From positions 344,423-408,422 of the forward strand of contig JBMYSZ010000001.1 of the NCBI GenBank assembly GCA_049603835.1: a DNA stretch of 64,000 nt, given 5' to 3'. The notes below the pieces were generated by a model. The model was given only the letters and a program-made list of their open reading frames with translations. It made no database searches and was not told the origin of the DNA. Of the stretch, positions 37,388 to 45,125 are shown piece by piece; within the stretch, counting starts at the first letter, position 1; the number at the start of each line of letters is the position of its first letter. The position numbers and the translations under genes were made by a program. This DNA comes from Mangrovicoccus sp049603835 (GTDB lineage: Bacteria; Pseudomonadota; Alphaproteobacteria; Rhodobacterales; Rhodobacteraceae).

Positions 37388-38074
37388 TTAGTTCAGGCGC
37401 ACTGCTTGTCGCGGTTTTGGGTTTGCATAGGCCGGCAGTTCGATGCTTTGCCGCCCGGTTAGGACCGCCCGGGCCGAAGGCTCCATCAAACCCTGCAAGG
37501 CGGGGTCATCACAATCAAGCCCGCCCGTATAGGTACCAAAAGCAGGTAGGATGATCCGGTGGCGATCAAATAGGAAACACGGCCGGGTGAGTCGCGTAGC
37601 TTTGACCCGCATGGTCAGCTTTGGGTGATAATGCCCCGAAATCTCGCCCCGCATTGTCGGATCGGCGATGTGCCGTAGCTGGACTTGGCCAATCATCAAC
37701 TCGGATATGTTTTGCCCCGGCAGTCCAGCGGGCAGGGGGTCGTGATTCCCGGTGACCCAAACCCAATCCATATCTGGGTAACGGGCAAACATCGCCGCAA
37801 GCGGTTCGACGCAGTCTGCCACAGCTTGTTGATCGTCGAAACTATCGCCCAAAGAAATCACCCGCCGCGCGCCGGTGGCGCTGATCTCTGCTTGCAGCCG
37901 GTCCAAACTATCCTGAGTTTCATAAGGGGGCAAAAGCTGGCTGCCGAAACGGGCCAGTCGCGCCGATTTGCCCAAATGCAAATCCGCCACGATCAAGCTG
38001 GCGCTGGCCCTATGCCAGAGCGCGCCGGAGGGGCGTGGTTGAAAACCTTCGCCACAAAGAGGGATCTGCTTCAT
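37388..38074 (-). CDS. pdeM: PdeM-like metallophosphoesterase
   Basis: A 228-residue calcineurin-type phosphoesterase with the metal-binding set DLHLGKSARLARFG, GDSFDD, WVTGNHDP and ISGHYHPK. This order and spacing match PdeM, the ligase-associated DNA-damage-response endonuclease. The usual partners (DNA ligase, Lhr-like helicase, exonuclease) are not in the window, so a role in DNA repair is family-based only. The ATG at 38074 gives a normal-sized protein; a longer frame to 38272 would overlap the divergent gene. Confidence 0.82.
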   Translation of the reverse strand: MKQIPLCGEGFQPRPSGALWHRASASLIVADLHLGKSARLARFGSQLLPPYETQDSLDRLQAEISATGARRVISLGDSFDDQQAVADCVEPLAAMFARYPDMDWVWVTGNHDPLPAGLPGQNISELMIGQVQLRHIADPTMRGEISGHYHPKLTMRVKATRLTRPCFLFDRHRIILPAFGTYTGGLDCDDPALQGLMEPSARAVLTGRQSIELPAYANPKPRQAVRLN

Positions 38075-38243
38075 GTTCACAACCTGTTCTGTGTCATATT
38101 TGGCCCTGAGAGGAAAGAGCGGATCGCCCAACCGAAACTGGCCGTACGAAACATTACCTAGCCTTGAGTAAGGCAAGCTCTGTGGTCGCTTGACCTTCGA
38201 CCGCCTGCGGCTCAGGGTACCGGCGCGAAAGTCAGAGGGCGCT

Positions 38244-39446
38244 ATGGTCAGCAATTTTACCGGTAATTTCACCCAGCAAGAGCCGATCCCAGACGAAGCG
38301 ATTGAGGCTGCGGTGCAAGTTATGCGCAGCGGGCGGCTGCATCGCTATAATGTGGCGCCGGGCGAGGCGGGGGAAGTGGCCCTGCTGGAGCAGGAATTTG
38401 CCCAAGCCATGGGGGCGAAATATTGTCTGGCCATCGCATCGGGCGGGGCGGCGATGACCACGGCGCTGCGGGCTGCGGGGGTGAAGCCGGGGGATAAGGT
38501 GCTGTCTAATGGCTTTACCTTAGCGCCGGTCCCAGGGGCTATCGCGGCTGTGGGGGCTCTGCCGATATTTGTGGAGACCACGGAAAGCCTGACCATCGAT
38601 CTTGATGACCTAGAGGCGAAACTGCCCCAAGCGCGTTTCCTACTGCTCAGCCATATGCGCGGTCATATTTGCGATATGGACCGGTTGATGAGCCTTTGCG
38701 ACGCGGCTGGGGTTCTGGTGATCGAAGACTGCGCGCATACGATGGGCGCGCAATGGAAGGGCGTTTTATCGGGCCGGCATGGCGTCATGGGCTGCTATTC
38801 CACCCAGACCTATAAACATCTTAATTCCGGAGAAGGTGGGTTTTTGATTGGCGATGATCCGGAAATGATGGCCCGCGCGATTTTGCTGAGCGGGTCATAT
38901 ATGCTCTATGATCGGCATCTTGCGGCGCCTGGGCCCGAGGTCTTTGAGGGGCTGAAACTGGAAACGCCGAATATCTCATCTCGGATGGATCATTTGCGCG
39001 CCGCGATTCTCCGGCCGCAGCTCAAGCGGCTGGATCAGCAATGCGCCGCCTGGACCGCGCGGTATAAGGCGGTCGAAGCGGAATTGCGTGGAATCGAGGG
39101 GCTAACCGTGATCGAACGCCCGGAGGCAGAAAAATTTGTCGGGTCATCGATTCAATTTCTCATGCTCGACAGATCGCCGCAGCAGATCGAAGCTTATCTG
39201 GCCAATTGCGCAGCCAGAGGGGTGGAATTGAAATGGTTTGGCGCCGATGAGCCGCGCGCTTTCACCTCGCGCTATGATCACTGGGCTTACAGTAACCCCG
39301 CGCCGCTTCCAGCAACTGACCGTGTTTTAGCGGGCTTACTGGATATGCGCTTACCGCTCACATTCACATTGGAAGATTGCCAGCTGCTTGGTCAGATTCT
39401 CGCTCAAGAAGCGTTGCGCCTAAGCAACATTAGACCTTCGGCCTAG
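38244..39446 (+). CDS. DegT/DnrJ/EryC1/StrS family aminotransferase
   Basis: A 400-residue PLP-dependent sugar-aminotransferase-type protein. K191 in STQTYKHLNSGEGG is the PLP lysine, D162 in VIEDCAHTMGAQ binds the pyridine nitrogen, and ASGGAAMTTALRAAGVKPGD is the family entry. Members aminate keto-sugars for lipopolysaccharide, capsule or antibiotics. No other sugar genes are nearby, so the substrate is open. ATG at 38244 with GAGGG upstream; divergent from pdeM. Confidence 0.82.
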   Translation: MVSNFTGNFTQQEPIPDEAIEAAVQVMRSGRLHRYNVAPGEAGEVALLEQEFAQAMGAKYCLAIASGGAAMTTALRAAGVKPGDKVLSNGFTLAPVPGAIAAVGALPIFVETTESLTIDLDDLEAKLPQARFLLLSHMRGHICDMDRLMSLCDAAGVLVIEDCAHTMGAQWKGVLSGRHGVMGCYSTQTYKHLNSGEGGFLIGDDPEMMARAILLSGSYMLYDRHLAAPGPEVFEGLKLETPNISSRMDHLRAAILRPQLKRLDQQCAAWTARYKAVEAELRGIEGLTVIERPEAEKFVGSSIQFLMLDRSPQQIEAYLANCAARGVELKWFGADEPRAFTSRYDHWAYSNPAPLPATDRVLAGLLDMRLPLTFTLEDCQLLGQILAQEALRLSNIRPSA

Positions 39447-39605
39447 GGCCTAGGGTCAAAGACTCACTGGTTAGGTGCTGACCACCCTTGATGACTTAAG
39501 GCTTTCCTATGATCGCCTGCGTCATTACGGCGCGAAGCATTGAAATTGCTTAGTAACATTCTGTCGCGCATCCCTTTTTACACGCAATCAAACACGTGTC
39601 GGCAG

Positions 39606-39634
39606 TTGACCACCCGCAGTCCTAGGACTATCCC
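39606..39634 (+). promoter_or_regulatory. Candidate promoter of the nuo cluster
   Basis: TTGACC at 39606-39611 and TATCCC at 39629-39634 are separated by 17 bases and lie 47 bases before nuoA, in the only sizeable gap at the head of the cluster (39447-39680). The -10 match is weak, so this is a candidate only. Confidence 0.25.
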
Positions 39635-39680
39635 GAAGAAAAAGCGCACGCTGCCGCGCCAAGAAGGGACGGAGCCAGCC

Positions 39681-40046
39681 ATGGAAGAGCTTCTTCGAGA
39701 GTATCTGCCGATTCTAGTGTTTCTGGGGATTGCAATAGCCCTGGGACTTATTTTGATCCTTGCGGCTGTGGTCGCTGCGGTCAGCAACCCTGATCCGGAA
39801 AAAGTCAGTGCCTATGAATGCGGGTTTAACGCATTTGATGACGCACGGATGAAATTCGATGTCCGCTTTTATCTGGTGTCGATCCTGTTCATCATCTTCG
39901 ATCTTGAGGTCGCCTTCCTGTTTCCTTGGGCCGTGGCCTTTAAGGATGTGTCGATGCTTGGCTTCTGGTCGATGATGATTTTCCTGGCGGTGCTGACAGT
40001 CGGCTTTGCCTATGAGTGGAAAAAAGGAGCCCTGGAATGGGAGTGA
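39681..40046 (+). CDS. nuoA: NADH-quinone oxidoreductase subunit A
   Basis: A 121-residue NuoA with three spans (about residues 9-33, 60-82, 90-110) and the conserved loop YECGFNAFDDARMKFDVRFY between spans 1 and 2. It is part of the membrane arm of complex I next to NuoH and NuoJ. The ATG at 39681 fits family length; an upstream in-frame start at 39540 was rejected. Confidence 0.95.
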   Translation: MEELLREYLPILVFLGIAIALGLILILAAVVAAVSNPDPEKVSAYECGFNAFDDARMKFDVRFYLVSILFIIFDLEVAFLFPWAVAFKDVSMLGFWSMMIFLAVLTVGFAYEWKKGALEWE

Positions 40047-40570
40047 GCACTTCTGCTTACAATGCTGGCGCTGACCGCGAGGTCGCCACTCAGGAACTGA
40101 ACCGGGAATTGCAGGACAAAGGTTTCCTGCTGACCTCGGTCGAAGATATCGTCAACTGGGCGCGTACCGGGTCGCTGCACTGGATGACTTTTGGTCTGGC
40201 TTGCTGCGCGGTGGAGATGATGCACACCTCCATGCCGCGCTATGACCTGGAACGTTTCGGCACTGCGCCGCGCGCCTCGCCGCGTCAGTCGGATCTGATG
40301 ATTGTCGCGGGAACGCTGACCAATAAAATGGCTCCGGCGCTGCGCAAGGTCTACGACCAGATGCCCGAGCCGCGCTATGTGATTTCCATGGGCTCCTGCG
40401 CCAATGGCGGCGGCTATTATCACTATAGCTATTCGGTGGTGCGTGGCTGCGACCGGATTGTTCCGGTGGATGTCTATGTGCCGGGTTGCCCGCCGACGGC
40501 CGAAGCTCTGCTTTACGGAATTTTGCAGCTCCAGCGGAAAATCCGCCGGACTGGTACGATTATTCGCTAA
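40037..40570 (+). CDS. nuoB: NADH-quinone oxidoreductase subunit B
   Basis: A 177-residue NuoB with the N2 cluster cysteines: tandem CC in LACCAVEMMHT, then GSCANGGGYY and YVPGCPPTAEAL. N2 is the last Fe-S cluster before quinone. ATG at 40037 overlaps the end of nuoA by ten bases and has AAGGAG eight bases upstream. Confidence 0.97.
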   Translation: MGVSTSAYNAGADREVATQELNRELQDKGFLLTSVEDIVNWARTGSLHWMTFGLACCAVEMMHTSMPRYDLERFGTAPRASPRQSDLMIVAGTLTNKMAPALRKVYDQMPEPRYVISMGSCANGGGYYHYSYSVVRGCDRIVPVDVYVPGCPPTAEALLYGILQLQRKIRRTGTIIR

Positions 40571-40582
40571 GGGGACAGGCGG

Positions 40583-40759
40583 ATGTTTGAGACCGGAGAT
40601 GTTGTCGTTCTGAAAAGCGGCGGCCCTCATATGACCGTCAAAAAGGTCGAAGACGACGCGGTGCGCTGTGTTTGGTTTCTCAATTTCGGTGGCTCTGATG
40701 CGAAGCCGGCAGGCGCGACATTCGAGTTTGCCATGCTGAAAAAGGTCGAAGAGCTATGA
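40583..40759 (+). CDS. DUF2158/YodC-like small protein
   Basis: A 58-residue protein: MFETGDVVVLKSGGPHMTVK at the start, then CVWFLNFGG and the ending FAMLKKVEEL. The opening GDVVxLKSGGPxMTV is the DUF2158/YodC signature; the function is unknown. It starts 12 bases after nuoB, preceded by GGGGACAGGCGG, and its stop overlaps the nuoC start (ATGA), so it is clearly part of the operon. Confidence 0.88.
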   Translation: MFETGDVVVLKSGGPHMTVKKVEDDAVRCVWFLNFGGSDAKPAGATFEFAMLKKVEEL

Positions 40760-41361
40760 GCGAAGAACTTCAGGAACTGGCCGCTCATCTAGAGCTAAAG
40801 CGCCCCGACTGCGTGATCTCTACCGAGATCGCCTATGGGGAGCTCAATGTGAATGTTGCGCTAGGCTCGCTATTGGGCTTTGCGGAATTTCTGAAAAACG
40901 ACGCCAATTGCCGTTTTTCCAGTATGGTGGATATCACCGCTGTGGATTATCCCAGCCGGGATAAGCGGTTCGACGTCGTTTATCACTTCCTATCCATGTA
41001 CCAAAACCAGCGGATCCGTATCCGTGTGGCGGTGCGTGAGGATGATATGGTGCCGTCGCTGATCGATATCTTCCCCTCGGCCAATTGGTTCGAGCGTGAA
41101 GTATTCGACATGTTCGGGATTTTGTTCTCGGGTCATCCGGATCTGCGCCGCATCCTGACCGATTACGGCTTCCGTGGCTATCCGCTGCGCAAGGACTTCC
41201 CAACCACCGGCTATACCGAAGTGCGCTTCGATGAGGTGGAAAAACGGGTTGTCTATGAGCCGGTCAATCTGGTTCAGGAATATCGCCAGTTTGACTTCAT
41301 GTCCCCATGGGAAGGCGCGGAATATATCCTTCCGGGTGATGACAAGGCGGGCGCTCAGTGA
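40756..41361 (+). CDS. nuoC: NADH-quinone oxidoreductase subunit C
   Basis: A 201-residue NuoC (30 kDa subunit) with the signature block WFEREVFDMFGILFSGHPDL and RRILTDYGFRGYPLRKDFP. It is separate from NuoD, as in most alphaproteobacteria. It starts in the stop codon of the DUF2158 gene and overlaps the next gene by four bases. Confidence 0.97.
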   Translation: MSEELQELAAHLELKRPDCVISTEIAYGELNVNVALGSLLGFAEFLKNDANCRFSSMVDITAVDYPSRDKRFDVVYHFLSMYQNQRIRIRVAVREDDMVPSLIDIFPSANWFEREVFDMFGILFSGHPDLRRILTDYGFRGYPLRKDFPTTGYTEVRFDEVEKRVVYEPVNLVQEYRQFDFMSPWEGAEYILPGDDKAGAQ

Positions 41362-41780
41362 AAGACGGCCTGATCATAGGGGCGAAGGCAAGCTTTTCTC
41401 GGGTCATCCGGCCCGAAGAGGTTGTGCCGCGTCTATTCCCCGATGCCCGGGTGATGGATGATATGCCAGAAGTTCTGGCAAGCGCCTATATGATCGGTCT
41501 TTTTGAATGGGCCTGTGTTGAGCAGGTGGCACCATTCTATGAGGCGGGCGAAGGATCGCTGGGCACCGGCTTTGAGCTGACCCATGTGGCGCCAACCCCG
41601 CCTGGTCTGACTGTGACGGTTGAAACAGAGATTGCCGAATTCGATGGCAAATTCATCTGGTTCAAGGTTCGCGGTCATGATGGCCAAGATGTAATTGGCG
41701 AAGGCCGCCACCAGCGCGCCTTTGTGAAATGGGATCGGTTCAACGCCAAGGTCGCTGCGAAATCGGAGGCTGCCGCATGA
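41358..41780 (+). CDS. FlK-like hotdog thioesterase (fluoroacetyl-CoA thioesterase family)
   Basis: A 140-residue hotdog protein strongly resembling Streptomyces cattleya FlK over its whole length: ASAYMIGLFEWACVEQVAPF, then GEGSLGTGFELTHVAPTPPG, GLTVTVETEIAEFDGKFIWF and FNAKVAAKSEAA. Counting from the ATG, residues S42, E50 and H76 fall exactly where FlK has its catalytic T42, E50 and H76. FlK cleaves fluoroacetyl-CoA, protecting the cell from that toxin. Here the gene is embedded between nuoC and a small membrane gene, so a different physiological CoA thioester is likely. The four-base overlap with nuoC shows operon membership. Family call is firm; substrate is unknown. Confidence 0.85.
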   Translation: MKDGLIIGAKASFSRVIRPEEVVPRLFPDARVMDDMPEVLASAYMIGLFEWACVEQVAPFYEAGEGSLGTGFELTHVAPTPPGLTVTVETEIAEFDGKFIWFKVRGHDGQDVIGEGRHQRAFVKWDRFNAKVAAKSEAAA

Positions 41781-41935
41781 TGAGCACTCTGATTTGGTTG
41801 GCAATCGCGGCAATGACTGTGATCCCGATAATGAAACTCCTCCCGGCACAGGGCGTGCATCCCCATTTGGCTGTGATCACAGTGATCGAGCTGGGGCTGA
41901 TCGTTTTGCTATGGATGATGGCGGCGCGGGTTTAA
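41777..41935 (+). CDS. Small membrane protein of the nuo operon
   Basis: A 52-residue peptide with two hydrophobic stretches (LIWLAIAAMTVIPIMKLL and VITVIELGLIVLLWMMA) linked by a short polar turn QGVHPH. It overlaps the FlK-like gene stop (ATGA) and is followed 15 bases later by nuoD. No known domain; possibly an assembly or accessory membrane peptide of complex I. Confidence 0.75.
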   Translation: MMSTLIWLAIAAMTVIPIMKLLPAQGVHPHLAVITVIELGLIVLLWMMAARV

Positions 41936-41950
41936 GGAAGGGCAGAAGAG

Positions 41951-43168
41951 ATGGACGGCACAAATTTCGATGATGCTCTGACGGGCGAACAAAAGATCCG
42001 GAATTTTAACATCAATTTCGGCCCGCAGCACCCGGCGGCCCATGGCGTGTTGCGCTTGGTGCTGGAGCTTGACGGCGAAATCGTAGAGCGCTGCGATCCG
42101 CATATTGGCCTGCTGCATCGCGGCACTGAAAAGCTGATGGAAAGCCGGACCTACCTGCAAAACCTGCCTTATTTCGACCGGCTCGATTATGTGGCACCCA
42201 TGAACCAAGAGCATGCTTGGTGCTTGGCGATTGAAAAGCTCACTGGCACGGTTGTTCCGCGCCGGGCGTCGCTGATCCGGGTGCTCTATTCCGAAATTGG
42301 CCGGATTTTGAACCATCTCTTGAATGTGACCACCCAGGCTATGGATGTGGGCGCGCTGACCCCGCCGCTTTGGGGCTTTGAAGAGCGTGAAAATCTGATG
42401 GTGTTTTACGAGCGCGCTTGTGGCGCCCGTTTGCACGCAGCTTATTTCCGTCCGGGCGGGGTGCATCAGGATTTGCCGCAGAAGCTGTTGGAAGATATCG
42501 GCATTTGGGCCGATGAGTTTCCGAAGACGCTCGATGATATCGATGGGCTGTTGACCGAAAACCGCATCTTTAAGCAGCGCAATGCTGATATTGGCATTAT
42601 CTCGGAGCAGGATATCCAGGATTGGGGTTTCTCGGGCGTGATGGTGCGCGGCTCTGGCCTGGCTTGGGATTTGCGCCGCGCGCAGCCCTATGAATGCTAT
42701 GACGAATTCGATTTCCAGATCCCGGTCGGCAAGAATGGCGATTGCTATGATCGCTATCTGTGCCGCATGGCTGAGATGCGTGAGAGCCTGAAAATCATCA
42801 AGCAATGTCTCACCAAGCTGGACGAGCCCGAGGCGCAAACCGATGTGTTGGCGCGTGGCAAGCTGACCCCGCCGAAACGCGGAGATATGAAAACCTCCAT
42901 GGAAAGCTTGATCCATCACTTCAAGCTTTACACAGAGGGCTTCCATGTGCCCGCCGGAGAGGTCTATGCCGCCGTCGAAGCGCCCAAAGGCGAGTTTGGC
43001 GTCTATCTTGTGGCCGATGGCAGCAATAAGCCTTACCGCGCTAAACTCCGCGCGCCGGGCTATCTGCATCTGCAAGCCATGGATTACGTGGCCAAAGGCC
43101 ATCAGCTGGCGGATGTCTCGGCAATTATCGGCACGATGGATATCGTGTTCGGCGAGGTGGATCGCTGA
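41951..43168 (+). CDS. nuoD: NADH-quinone oxidoreductase subunit D
   Basis: A 405-residue NuoD (49 kDa subunit): FNINFGPQHPAAHGVLRLVL, GLLHRGTEKLMESRTY and DYVAPMNQEHAWCLAIEKL, and the C-terminal DPSFxxLxx-type end DVSAIIGTMDIVFGEVDR. It lines the quinone pocket with NuoB. ATG start after GAAGAG. Confidence 0.98.
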   Translation: MDGTNFDDALTGEQKIRNFNINFGPQHPAAHGVLRLVLELDGEIVERCDPHIGLLHRGTEKLMESRTYLQNLPYFDRLDYVAPMNQEHAWCLAIEKLTGTVVPRRASLIRVLYSEIGRILNHLLNVTTQAMDVGALTPPLWGFEERENLMVFYERACGARLHAAYFRPGGVHQDLPQKLLEDIGIWADEFPKTLDDIDGLLTENRIFKQRNADIGIISEQDIQDWGFSGVMVRGSGLAWDLRRAQPYECYDEFDFQIPVGKNGDCYDRYLCRMAEMRESLKIIKQCLTKLDEPEAQTDVLARGKLTPPKRGDMKTSMESLIHHFKLYTEGFHVPAGEVYAAVEAPKGEFGVYLVADGSNKPYRAKLRAPGYLHLQAMDYVAKGHQLADVSAIIGTMDIVFGEVDR

Positions 43169-43216
43169 GCATGGTCGTTTGCGGGGACATCCAGGCGTCA
43201 CGCCACTCCTTGCGCA

Positions 43217-43231
43217 GCGGGAAAATCCCGC
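43217..43231 (+). repeat. Perfect hairpin in the gap after nuoD
   Basis: GCGGGA pairs with TCCCGC around an AAA loop, inside the 94-base gap between nuoD and the next gene. No T-run follows, so it is unlikely to be a terminator; it may stabilise or process the operon transcript. Confidence 0.4.
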
Positions 43232-43262
43232 GCCGCGCCCTTGGGGAGGTGTGATCAGGCCT

Positions 43263-43805
43263 ATGCGTGTTCCTATGCTCACACCGAATTTCTGGGTGGC
43301 GGCCTCGACGCTGCTGGCGGCGCTTTTTGTGGCCGTCCAAGCCTGGTATGCCCGCGTGGCCTTTGTTGAGGCGTCATCGACCCGTCTTTTGCAAGCCCGG
43401 CTCGATGCGTGTTTCGATAATTACGATGCGGCGAGCGCGCTTGATGCGGAGCTGCGGTCCATTAGCGGTGATCCTGATGCGCCTGAGGCCTGGCCAGCTC
43501 GCGTGGTGCCACTAAGCCCGGCACAAGGTGTTGTGGTCCATAATCAGATACTCCCCGCGGTGGAGCGTCTTGAGGCTAGCCTGATGAAATCCTCGATCCT
43601 CGGCCCTTTGGGCAAAGAACGGGATTATCTGTTGCAGCATATTTCGGGACTGGGTCAGCGCATCCGACTGATCCCGCCTAGTCAAATTACACGTCAGAGC
43701 GAGAATAGCGACTTGCGCGCTGTGTTCGCATCGCTCTCGGAATTCATCGGCGCCCAGCATTTGATTTTGCTGGGATGTCGCAAGGTTACGGAAAGGACTG
43801 GCTGA
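43263..43805 (+). CDS. Membrane-anchored protein of unknown function in the nuo operon
   Basis: A 180-residue protein with one N-terminal span (about residues 9-27, FWVAASTLLAALFVAVQAWY) and a soluble, mostly helical remainder with a conserved-looking LPAVERLEASLMKSSILGPL segment. No known domain. It lies between nuoD and nuoE, and its stop overlaps the nuoE start by one base. An ATG at 43275 is an equally possible start. Confidence 0.72.
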   Translation: MRVPMLTPNFWVAASTLLAALFVAVQAWYARVAFVEASSTRLLQARLDACFDNYDAASALDAELRSISGDPDAPEAWPARVVPLSPAQGVVVHNQILPAVERLEASLMKSSILGPLGKERDYLLQHISGLGQRIRLIPPSQITRQSENSDLRAVFASLSEFIGAQHLILLGCRKVTERTG

Positions 43806-44857
43806 TGCTTCGCCGACTCCACCCCCAACAGCCCGAAAGCTTTGCCTTTACTGAGGCGAATAAAATCTGGGCCGAGGCGCAGATCGCCAAATATCCCGAA
43901 GGTCGCCAGGCTAGCGCGGTGATCCCGCTTTTGTGGCGGGCGCAGGAACAAGAAAGCTGGCTGAGCAAACCGGCGATTGAATATGTGGCCGATATGCTGG
44001 GCATGGCCTATATCCGAGTGCTCGAAGTCGCGACCTTCTATTTTATGTTCCAACTTCAGCCTGTAGGCGAAGTGGCGCATTTCCAGATTTGCGGCACCAC
44101 CTCTTGCATGCTGTGTGGCTCCGAGGATCTGATCGAGATTTGCAAAAAGCGCATCGCACCGAAGGCCCATCAAGTGTCTGAGGACGGCAAGTTTTCCTGG
44201 GAAGAGGTGGAATGCCTCGGCTCTTGCTCCAATGCGCCTATGGCCCAGATCGGCAAAGATTATTACGAGGATCTATCGCCAGAAAGCTTTGAGAAAATTC
44301 TTGATGAGCTGGCGGCGGGCAATGTCCCAACCCCAGGCCCGCAAAATGGCCGTTATGCGGCGGAGCCGCTGGGCGGGGTGACCTCGTTGAAAGAATATGA
44401 AGAGGGCCGCGCGCCCTATAATGCCTCCGCGACTTTGGCCTTGGAATATTCCGACACGGTCAAGCGCATTGATGGCACCGAGACCCGAACCCCCCTAAGC
44501 GCAGAGGCCCCGGCGAAAAAAGCCGCGCCAAAGGTAGAGCCGAAAGCCGCACCTGCAAAGGAAGCCTCGGCTGAAGAAGAAGTAAACGAAGATATCGGCA
44601 CCAAGCCCGAGCTTTTCGAAAAACCGACCAAAGGCCCGGCAGATGATCTGCAGCGGCTCAAAGGGGTGGGCCCGAAATTGGAAAATGCCCTGAATGATAT
44701 CGGTGTATATTATTTCGCGCAGATCGCCTCTTGGAGTGACGAAGAAGTCGCTTGGGTCGATGAACATCTGATTTCGTTCAAAGGCCGGATTACCCGCGAT
44801 AATTGGGTTGAGCAGGCGAAAAGCTATGCGGCCCAAGATGAGGCGCCGGAAGGGTAA
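43805..44857 (+). CDS. nuoE: NADH-quinone oxidoreductase subunit E with C-terminal extension
   Basis: A 350-residue NuoE (24 kDa subunit). The N-terminal ~165 residues are the normal thioredoxin-like domain with the N1a cluster cysteines (CGTTSCMLCGS and CLGSCSNAP). The rest is an extension: an Ala/Lys/Glu-rich linker (AEAPAKKAAPKVEPKAAPAK), then a helix-hairpin-helix-like domain (DLQRLKGVGPKLENALNDIG). That extension is known from related alphaproteobacteria but its role is unclear. ATG at 43805 has AAAGGA upstream. Confidence 0.93.
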   Translation: MLRRLHPQQPESFAFTEANKIWAEAQIAKYPEGRQASAVIPLLWRAQEQESWLSKPAIEYVADMLGMAYIRVLEVATFYFMFQLQPVGEVAHFQICGTTSCMLCGSEDLIEICKKRIAPKAHQVSEDGKFSWEEVECLGSCSNAPMAQIGKDYYEDLSPESFEKILDELAAGNVPTPGPQNGRYAAEPLGGVTSLKEYEEGRAPYNASATLALEYSDTVKRIDGTETRTPLSAEAPAKKAAPKVEPKAAPAKEASAEEEVNEDIGTKPELFEKPTKGPADDLQRLKGVGPKLENALNDIGVYYFAQIASWSDEEVAWVDEHLISFKGRITRDNWVEQAKSYAAQDEAPEG

Positions 44858-44858
44858 G

Positions 44859-45125
44859 ATGAACATGACCGCGCATTTTGACCAAGACCTTGCCAAGGCC
44901 AAAAAGGCCCGCCTTGTGGCGGTTGTCTTGCTGGTTACGGTGGTTTTGTGGATGGCCGGTCAGTGGCTTGGCGGGCAGGCGGGTATCGCTGTTCGCTATG
45001 TGTTTTTGTTGGATTTTGCGGCGCTTGCGGCTTTTGCCTGGGCGCTCATCGTGACGCTGCAACTTTGGCGCGCCCGTGCTGGGGAAAAAGCCGAAGATAA
45101 GGATAAGGGATTAGGCGATGCTTAA
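44859..45125 (+). CDS. DUF5337 membrane protein
   Basis: An 88-residue protein with two membrane spans (about residues 17-38 and 47-67) and an acidic-basic C-terminus (GEKAEDKDKGLGDA). It starts one base after the nuoE stop and overlaps nuoF by eight bases. DUF5337 proteins are typical of Rhodobacterales nuo clusters; function unknown. Confidence 0.8.
   Translation: MNMTAHFDQDLAKAKKARLVAVVLLVTVVLWMAGQWLGGQAGIAVRYVFLLDFAALAAFAWALIVTLQLWRARAGEKAEDKDKGLGDA

Noticed and set aside
43170..43253. 27-codon frame right after nuoD
   Set aside because: Too short, Arg-rich, no domain, and it contains the hairpin at 43217; more likely non-coding.
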